Source: Chlorokybus atmophyticus (Eukaryota > Streptophyta > Chlorokybophyceae > Chlorokybales > Chlorokybaceae). Taken from it: a DNA stretch of 24,346 bases. The notes below the pieces were generated by a model. The model was not told the origin of the DNA. It did no database searches and was given only the letters and a program-made list of their open reading frames with translations. Below are positions 17,751 through 24,346 of this stretch, piece after piece (position 1 is the stretch's first letter; each line of letters begins with the position of its first letter). The DNA lies in the NCBI GenBank assembly GCA_009103225.1, contig RHPI01000260.1, positions 170,810 through 195,155 on the forward strand. Direction: 5' to 3'. A program made the position numbers and the translations under genes.

Positions 17751-17791
17751 CAAAGATTGGAGCCCCCCACGATGGGGGGCTCCAATCTTTG
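17751..17791. repeat. Perfect hairpin, 18-bp arms
   Basis: CAAAGATTGGAGCCCCCC (17751-17768) pairs exactly with 17774-17791 across a 5-nt loop. A GT repeat and a run of 19 G follow within 25 bp. Confidence 0.95.
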
Positions 17792-17812
17792 AGAGGGGTG
17801 GTGTGTGTGTGT

Positions 17813-17832
17813 GGGGGGGGGGGGGGGGGGGN
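17813..17832. repeat. Poly-G tract (19 G) ending in an ambiguous base
   Basis: Nineteen G in a row followed by N at 17832. The length is probably unreliable because homopolymers and the N mark an assembly or base-calling limit. Confidence 0.9.
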
Positions 17833-18240
17833 CGTAATAGTACGCAGGATAGCGTAACTTGCATTATTGTCGCAGTTGTTTATCGTGACGCAAGTCTCGT
17901 AAATTGTTTCGCCTCAGATATTTGCGGCTGTGGCGAGCTATGACTGCTCATGCTTATGATCAATAGCGTTCGCATAGGAGAGCGGCCGGTTTGCTGCATG
18001 CAATGTCGTGAACAAGCTTACAAACTTGTGTACAAGTATAATCAAACCTACGAACACTATTATAGAGCGTGCATATACACAGTTGAGCAAAAACTCCGAG
18101 GAAGTCAGCCCGCGCACGAAGAGGTCCTATTTGCGAGAGGGAAATTATGATAAGGAGGGGGGGCATTATAAGTAACAGTTATTTGTAATGTCAGCGGTGA
18201 TGCAAGCTGAGCCCACCCACCCTTCTCCCCTCTTTGTGGT
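17833..18240. other. Unassigned between two G tracts
   Basis: No recognised gene. Small frames of 60-70 codons overlap on both strands without similarity. GAGAGCGGCCGGT (17978-17990) echoes GAGCGGCCGGT at 17442-17452. Confidence 0.3.
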
Positions 18241-18242
18241 GT

Positions 18243-18274
<32 letters not shown>
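18243..18274. repeat. Poly-G tract (32 G)
   Basis: An unbroken run of 32 G; the preceding strand context is C-rich (CACCCACCCTTCTCCCC). It has potential for G-quadruplex structure or may be an assembly artefact. Confidence 0.9.
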
Positions 18275-18275
<1 letters not shown>

Positions 18276-19113
18276 CAGCCTGAGCTGCCCATCCTCGAGA
18301 AAGCAGCGACGCCGCGCTCTACCTCACCTACCTCGCCACAACCCAAAGTTCCACCTGTGACTGGGGTGCCGTGTTACCGGCGAGCTGAGCGAAGGAGGCG
18401 CTTCCGAACTTGGCAAAATGAAGTTGCGAAGTAATCGCTTCAGGGCATCGCCCTCGACCGAGGTCGGCGCTGACAATGATGCAGCGCGCGCCGCAGACGC
18501 GGCTGTCAATCGACGTTTGTGTGTTGCAACTTGCAAGTCAGATTGAGAAGGCTTTAACCGTAAAGCGTAATATGCCGCAACGTGTGTCCAGTACTGTGAT
18601 GCATCGTACTTTGCAGGGTACGGTGACTGTTGGACTATGGACCATAAAACGAGGATGCCATACCACCTGCTTGGCATTTTTGGTCCAAAGTAAACCCATG
18701 AATTTATGGCTCTAATCATCGAGCAAGCAATGAGGCATGCAGTGTGAGCGAACCTTATAACAACATGTGGAGATAGAATATGATCGGATAATGTTATGGA
18801 TGTATCTATATAATGCAATTCAGGTAATAAAAATAGTATAATTTAGATTAAATTGTAAATTATATGTTTATTTTACTATTATAACTAATACAATTACCAA
18901 TTACATTTTACCATGTTGCAAAGTCTGCAAGATGACAAGGCGCTGCGTAACAATACAATACAACAGCGCTGCATATGCATTACGTCGAAGAGTATAAGGT
19001 TTCACAAACACCGTGGTCATTAAGCTTATTGTACAGACACTTACTCGAACGGAAGGCCCTCATATATAAGCCCCCCACCCCTTCATGCATGTGGTTGTCA
19101 TTCACACAAAGAA
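18275..19113. other. Unassigned; AT-rich island and a 164-codon minus frame
   Basis: A minus frame (18324-18818) is open for 164 codons but shows no family motif, and the plus frame below it (to about 18434) is also open, which suggests chance. Positions 18820-18920 are strongly AT-rich. Just before the next G tract is CCCCCCACCCCTT (19071-19083), which can pair with AAGGGGGG at 19112-19119. Confidence 0.3.
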
Positions 19114-19137
19114 GGGGGGGGGGGGGGGGGGGGGGGN
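19114..19137. repeat. Poly-G tract (23 G) ending in an ambiguous base
   Basis: Twenty-three G followed by N at 19137, the same arrangement as at 17813-17832. Confidence 0.9.
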
Positions 19138-19968
19138 GCTTTGGTCGTGTATGATATGGGTATTATACGGTATTCAATTTATTGTGCTACTACTGTGGTA
19201 TGTATTACATCAAAAGATTTTGCTAACCGCAGCCCGAGTTCATCTGGCCCTAGCAGGCATTGTCGTAACTGCATATCATGATACTGCATACAGCAGGTAC
19301 ATACATGCATATAATGTCATCGTCCAATACAGAAGTACGGTTGATGCCAGGCTTCCAGAGCACAGTCAGCAGTGCTTTAAAGTTGAGGTCCAGTTGGGCC
19401 CGATAGGTAGGCCCTACGTTATAGCCGCTAGCAGCACACGTTTCTCAGTTTAAACACACATACTAGGTAAACCGTCCCTAACGCTTTTGGAGATGCTTTT
19501 AGGGACGGAATCTTGTTGTCGGCGGCAAACTTGTTGTTGGTGAATGTTAGCCGCGCCTCAAGGGAGCGCTGCACTGACTGCGCAAGCTAACCCAAACCTG
19601 TGGTCACTCGACCAGATGATTAGGGGGCGAACGTGACTGAGGGGCAACTTGAGCAACCCTTTCTCGGTTACATACCGCCACCCAACCGACGTTCTAACCA
19701 GACATGCTCTGAGCGGCGGCGGCCGCTTCAGCCTTGATCAGCACATGCGCCAGCATATTCGCATTGCATGCCCGCGCCACGCGTAGCGCATAGATACATT
19801 AACGGTGAAGCTGCTGCTGAAGCGCACAGCGCTGTGGTAGAAGGTGCGGCGCACACTTCGCAGGAAGCAAAGCTGCGAGGGGGAGGCAGTCGGTAAGGGC
19901 GTGTGCGTGGCCACGAGTGGAGCTTGGGCTGAGGGGTAGGAGCAGGAGCGGCGGCGGCTGCAGTAGCC
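19138..19968 (+). other. Upstream region of the phosphate symporter gene
   Basis: No other gene is seen. A hairpin with 10-bp arms (CCGTCCCTAA 19472-19481; 19499-19508) lies about 460 bp before the start codon. The final 250 bp are GC-rich, with GGCGGCGGC tracts, as expected of a 5' leader. No clear TATA box lies within 200 bp of the ATG, and the transcription start cannot be placed. Confidence 0.4.
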
Positions 19969-22276
19969 ATGGCGGTGCTGGACAGCTACACCTGGATTTT
20001 TGGAGTTGGTACTGTGTTCTCCTTCATCTCCGCCTTTGGGATTGGCGCCAATGACATTGTAAGTGTGCTTGTCGGTTGCCGCCTACGAAATGTCATTGTC
20101 TCTTGCTGTGCAAGCGGGGTGTTGCATGCGTCGTCGAACTGACTTTTGATTTTGCTGCAGGCCAATGCTTTCGCCTCCTCCGTGGGCTCCAAGGCCCTTA
20201 CCATGCCCCAGGTTATACTGATCGGTGCCGTCTGCGAGTTCACTGGCGCCATTCTTCTGGGTGCGTCGGTCACTGACACAATAAAGTCGAAAATTGCGAA
20301 GCCCGAGGCGTTTGCGGCAACACCTGGTACGCTTGTCGAATTGTTTGTACGATGATGGTGATGTCACGCGGTGGTCCATATGGAGAGCATGAGTAGTGGC
20401 TGCATCCCAAGTAGTGTCAGACACATCATGCATGCTGACGTTGATCCTATCATGTACTGCAGAGCTGCTGATGTATGGCTTCCTCTGCGTGCTCATCGCC
20501 GCTGCTTTCTGGGACAACCTCGCGTCCCATCTGGGCCTGCCCGTGTCCACCACTCACACCACCGTTGGTGGCACCGTCGGCATGGCCATCGTCCTCCGCG
20601 GCTTCAACGCCGTTATCTGGTCCAAGAAGAAGAGCAGCTTCCCCAAATTCGATGGCATGAGCGCCATCTTCGCTTCCTGGGGTACCTCACCGCTGCTTGC
20701 TGGGGTATTTACAGTCGTCCTCTACGGTTTCACTCGCACTGTCATCCTGCGCTCTAAGGACTCGTTCCGCCGTGCGTTCTACATTCTGCCCATCTTCGTC
20801 GGCCTCACCTTCTTCATCGTCACCTTCTTCATCATCCAGACAGGCAACAAGAATGCCACCTGGAATACCCCTGTGGCCAACGGCAAGGCTGTTTGGATCT
20901 CCGTCATCGTCGCTGTAGGCTTTGCGATCTTGACTCTGGTGGCTGTCATGCCCTTCCTGAAGCGTTCCCTTGAGCGCGAGGATGCCATCCTCCAGGACAT
21001 GGCTAATAAGCGCATTGAGGAGGCGAAGGGTCTGGACACTGAGAAGGGTGCCACTGTCGCTGCCCCTGATGGCGAGCATGCCCAGAGCGTTGAGGCCCTC
21101 TCCAAGACGGCCGCAGGCCAGCGCCAGCTCGATGTGGACATTGCCAACTTCGGTGGTGGCTTTCACTTCCCTGGCGAAAAGGCAGTGTCTAGATGCTTTT
21201 CCGGCTTGAGGGACAGCAAGCTGGGCCAGAACCTTGTGATGCGCACCTTGTTCTTTGTAAGTGACACACTTAATGTGGAGCATGCATGCTGGTGCTCAAC
21301 AGAGCAGTGCAGTTGGCATGTATTGTTCCTTACTGGATGTGTTGATACAGGGTGCCAACTACAAGATTCATGATGATATTTCCAAGGACCCAACCACCGA
21401 GCGAATCTGGGCACAAGCTGAGGTGTTTGACTACAAGACAGAGCGCATGTTCCGCTACCTGCAGGTGTTCTCCGCCATGGTTATGTCCTTCGCGCATGGG
21501 TCCAACGATGTTGCCAACGCAATTGGTCCCTACACCGCTATCTACCAGATCTGGAGGACTGGTGTTGTCTCCAGCAAGTCCAGTGTGCCAACCTGGATCT
21601 TGGCTATGGGTGGAGCTGGTATCGTTGCTGGCCTTGCCACTTTTGGGTACAAGATTATGTCCGTCCTTGGTGTCCGCACATCTAAGCTGTCCAACTCTCG
21701 TGGCTTCTGCGTGGAGCTTTCCACTGCAACTGCTGTTGTCCTTGCCTCTCGCTATGGCCTGCCCATCTCCACCACGCAGACCATCACTGGCGCCATCATT
21801 GCAATCGGCTTGTTTGAGGGTCTGAAGGGTCTCAACTATAGGGTCTTGTTCCGCATCTTCTTCGGCTGGGTCCTGACACTGATCATTGCGGCTCTTGTTG
21901 CTGGCGTCCTTGCGGCCTGGGTAAGTCTTCTTTACCTTCATGGTGCAATACACTGTTCATACCTACTTGGTTACAATATGTGACTGTTCATGGCTCACCT
22001 TTCGTTGCTCTGCAGGGTGCGTATGCTCCTAACAAGTTCCAGACTGACGACTTGGTCTACGTCAACCAGTACATGAATGCTGGTTCCAATGCTCTATTGG
22101 TTGCTGCTGCTGCTGGCGGTGATGCGACGGTTGCCTCGTCTGTGGTTGCCATCAACAGCACCCTTGCGGGTCTTACTGGCGCTATTTACCAGTACCCCCG
22201 CCTAGTCACCACCACCTTCAACGACTCCTTCAACCTATTCACGTCCACTGTCTGCTCAGCCTCTCCTTCCCTTTAA
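19969..22276 (+). CDS. Na+/phosphate symporter, PiT (PHO89/PTB) family, five exons
   Basis: This plasma-membrane protein would import inorganic phosphate with Na+ (H+ in some relatives). Exons: 19969-20058, 20161-20326, 20463-21256, 21351-21920 and 22016-22276. All four introns are GT-AG (102, 136, 94 and 95 bp; phases 0, 1, 0, 0). The product is 626 aa. The start ATG is at 19969; MAVLDSYTW resembles algal PTB proteins. Both inverted PiT halves are present: GANDIANA (26-33, split by intron 1) with PVSTTHTTVGG (112-122), and GSNDVANA (400-407) with ISTTQTITG (489-496). Hydrophobic segments flank a long polar loop (about 250-385), as usual for the family. There are no stops or frameshifts, and all splice joins keep frame, in contrast to everything around it. 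Algal PTB genes are typically induced by phosphate shortage, but no such site was recognised here. Confidence 0.95.
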
Positions 22277-22343
22277 AGTAGCCTATTCGCCCTTTCCTTC
22301 TTATAACGTTGCCCTAGACTAGATATTGAGAGTACACCTTGTT

Positions 22344-22349
22344 AATAAA
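22344..22349 (+). terminator. Candidate poly(A) signal of the symporter gene
   Basis: AATAAA lies 68 bp after the stop codon. The TGTAA signal common in chlorophytes is not seen between the stop and about 22450. Confidence 0.4.
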
Positions 22350-22443
22350 AGTGCTGCACTTTCAGACTTGCTTGTGAGTGCACGGACATATGGCTGAGTG
22401 ATGGTCATTTTGATTGTGCTGAAATTATGTTGTCGAACACACT

Positions 22444-22465
22444 GGTGTGTGTGTGTGTGTGTGTG
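22444..22465. repeat. (GT)n microsatellite
   Basis: About eleven GT units in the spacer between the two transporter loci. Confidence 0.85.
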
Positions 22466-23137
22466 CGCTGAAAGTCCAACTATGTATGTGTGAGTCGTCA
22501 GTCTGTTTATTTCCGGTGCTAGTGCGGTGCAAGACGACTTATCGATTTGGAACTGTTGGAACTGTTTACTTCTGGTACTTTTGTTGCCTGTAGAAGGCGA
22601 GAGCAACTCACATGTGTGCATGTTTACGCGGCTGTGAGTGGATAATTGGGTATCTGGGCATGTGCCTGCGCATGCTCGCACACACGCACTCACCCTTGCA
22701 TCTTCCTCCAAGCCTGGCCGGTGGTGTTGGCGTGCGGGATGGTGGGTTCGTTGGTGTTATCGTCGGCGTTGCTGGTGCTGCTTCGGTACCTCGCGGGTCT
22801 GATGGCGTGGGTAATCGTGTTCGGCGCTAGCGGAACTCTTCATGGTCATGATGTTCTTGTACATGAAGTCGGGACTTAACTCACATCAGCCAATCATCCT
22901 CCGCATTCCACGCCGAGATAGATGTAGGGTATCATTCAACCATTTGCGATTTGACAACAGTAATTGACTCACTCCATACTGCAGTTCCCTTCTGCGTTGG
23001 ATGCATCTGCGACGGACAGGAAGCTATTCGCGGTGGCGGCTTACATCGCCACGGCCATGTCCGTCATCATCTTCCTCCTCACCATCGTGCTCGCCAAGCG
23101 TAGCGCCGTCGCGGTCACATGTCTGAGAGTCGCTCAG

Positions 23138-23204
23138 GCGAGCACGTAACAGCTTCGTCATCAAAGCATGAACACAATCCCCATATATATATTGTCTCAT
23201 TAAG
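23138..23204 (+). other. Candidate GC-AG intron of the CTL locus
   Basis: Splicing CAG|GCGAGC to TTAAG|GCT joins the flanking blocks in frame (phase 0). The alternative GT at 23146 breaks the frame. This is 67 bp long, shorter than the other introns. Confidence 0.4.
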
Positions 23205-23333
23205 GCTCTGGCAACGATGCCGCATCTAATGCTGTGCCCTCTGATCACCTTCACCGCGACAGTGGCGCTGGTGGTGTACTGGGTCTGCATCGCCGCCATG
23301 CTGTACAGCTCGGGCACCGTAAAAAGGCGGCGG

Positions 23334-23441
23334 GTGAGAGTCTGCACTTGTGGTTGACGCACGCATACACGCACGCAGGCAGGCGCACAGACACGCGCAC
23401 AGACATGCGCACACGCACTCACCCACACTTCCAGGTACAAG
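23334..23441 (+). other. CTL intron rich in CA/CG dinucleotides
   Basis: The donor GGCGG|GTGAGA fits. An acceptor at CAAG|GTG (23441) keeps the frame; CCAG|GTA (23434) keeps more of the conserved Tyr-Lys but breaks the frame. The interior is mostly ACACGCAC-type repeats. Confidence 0.5.
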
Positions 23442-23536
23442 GTGAAGTGGGATCAGGACCTCCGTTCCGTGGCAGTGTACCACCTGATCGACCTGCTGTG
23501 GACAAACCAGCCCAGTTCATTGCCGGCCTTGACCAG

Positions 23537-23623
23537 GTCAACACTCAAAGCAAGAGCAAACTTGTCAGTACAAACACGCCAGAAACTTGACAACACACAG
23601 TCAACACAAACTCCCGCGCGCAG
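23537..23623 (+). other. CTL intron, GT-AG, 87 bp
   Basis: GACCAG|GTCAAC...CGCGCAG|ACG joins GLDQ to TVIAGAV in phase 0, exactly where the family sequence is continuous. Confidence 0.75.
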
Positions 23624-24346
23624 ACGGTGATAGCGGGTGCGGTTGCCAACTTCAACTGGACTCGTGGCGAATCCAGCGTCATGCTCGGTAGCCCCGCGAT
23701 ATCCTCCATATGGCGCACATTGCGTTACCACCTCGGCTCCATCGCATTCAGTTCTCTCATCGTCCAATCCTTCCGCATCATGTTGGAATACATCAACAAG
23801 AAGACCCGCGTTACTTCAACAACGCAGCGAGATGCTTCGCATGCTGATGTGCTCCGCGCGTTGCACCGCGTGGTTGCTTGCGAAAAGCTGCAGTGCTTAC
23901 ATCATGGTGGCCGTGAAAGGCACGGGTTACTGCACCTTGGCTTCGCGTGCCGTTGTATTACTCGTCCCCAATGTACTGCGTGTGGCTGCGGTCAGTACTG
24001 TTGGGGATATTCTGATATGGTTGGCGAAGCTTGCGGTCATGGCGGCGTGCAGGGTGCTGGAAATTTTTGTATTGGCTTGGCGCCCAACTACACCGACCCG
24101 GCACGTACGACGTACCTGTCGAGGCGCTGTTTCCGGTCATATTCACGATGCTCGTAGCCTACTTCATCGCAGCACACCTTTATGCAGGCAAGGATGCAAC
24201 AGGATTGGTTACTCTATTGCATCTTACGATCCTTCTTTTTTCTGCTGCGCACACACTCGCGCACATGCACACGCAAGCGGGCTCGGGCACACACGCATGC
24301 CTACATGCGCACCCACCCACATGCAGGTAGCATCCCTAACCCACCC

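Larger units (their letters stand above)
22712..24346 (+). pseudogene. Choline-transporter-like (CTL/SLC44) locus, 5'-truncated and frameshifted
   Basis: CTL proteins are multi-pass membrane transporters linked to choline uptake and lipid supply. Recognisable blocks in family order: WPVVLACGMVG...LLRYLAGLMAWV (22712-22810); KLFAVAAYIATAMSVIIFLL...AKRSAVAV (exon 22985-23137); MPHLMLCPLITF...VYWVCIAAMLYSSG (23205-23333); QDLRSVAVYHLIDLLWTNQ (about 23442-23510) and FIAGLDQ (23516-23536); TVIAGAVANFNWTRGE...RYHLGSIAFSSLI...MLEYINKK (from 23624); AYIMVAVKGTGYCT...NVLRVAAVSTVGDIL; VPVEALFPVIFTMLVAYFIAAHLY (to 24186). Frameshifts are needed near 22826, 23511-23515, 23815 (probably two) and 24065. 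The N-terminal region of roughly 200 residues that the family has is absent, because the symporter gene ends only 435 bp upstream. Best read as a decaying copy; sequencing indels remain possible. The locus runs to the window end. Confidence 0.75.

Noticed and set aside
18324-18818. A 164-codon minus-strand gene
   Set aside because: No family motif, an opposing open frame, and it begins beside a poly-G tract.
1-24346. CRISPR array or prokaryotic operon
   Set aside because: No regularly spaced identical repeats; spliceosomal introns and LTR elements show a eukaryotic nuclear genome.

Overview
The window looks like nuclear DNA of a green alga, most likely of the Chlamydomonadales type. The reasons are a PTB/PiT-type Na+/phosphate symporter gene with short GT-AG introns of about 90-140 bp, a Ty3/gypsy pol with a PHD-finger tail, a Ty1/copia element, and several very short LTR elements. 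The species cannot be fixed from sequence alone; the usual chlorophyte TGTAA poly(A) signal is not seen after the symporter gene.

Layout. Positions 1-7667 are a graveyard of mostly minus-strand mobile DNA: two related LTR ends (265-464, 1987-2171), a decayed gypsy integrase plus PHD-finger tail (2215-3340), a decayed Tudor-like region plus cytosine-5 DNA methyltransferase remnant (4751-5690), and two complete miniature LTR elements (TRIM type; 5796-6321 minus and 6361-6827 plus), each with a perfect 5-bp target-site duplication. Positions 7668-13964 are one long, old Ty1/copia element with two LTRs, a half-tRNA-type primer site and recognisable gag, protease, integrase, reverse transcriptase and RNase H, all broken by stops and frameshifts. 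A 1006-bp LTR-like insertion sits inside its gag. Positions 13965-15640 carry a second, minus-strand gypsy remnant (protease, zinc knuckle, gag), cut off at the copia 3' LTR. A terminal-inverted-repeat MITE lies at 16143-16652 and the 3' end of a third miniature LTR element at 17179-17284. Positions 17285-19968 are mostly unassigned DNA with long poly-G tracts, two ambiguous bases and hairpins.

The only intact gene is the phosphate symporter (five exons, 19969-22276, 626 aa). It is followed on the same strand by a 5'-truncated, frameshifted choline-transporter-like (CTL/SLC44) locus that runs to the window end. The two transporters are neighbours, but nothing shows that they work together. 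The retroelement remnants are unlikely to encode functional proteins. The short TRIM elements are structurally the most intact mobile DNA here and carry what looks like a tRNA-type (pol III) promoter spanning the LTR and primer-binding site.
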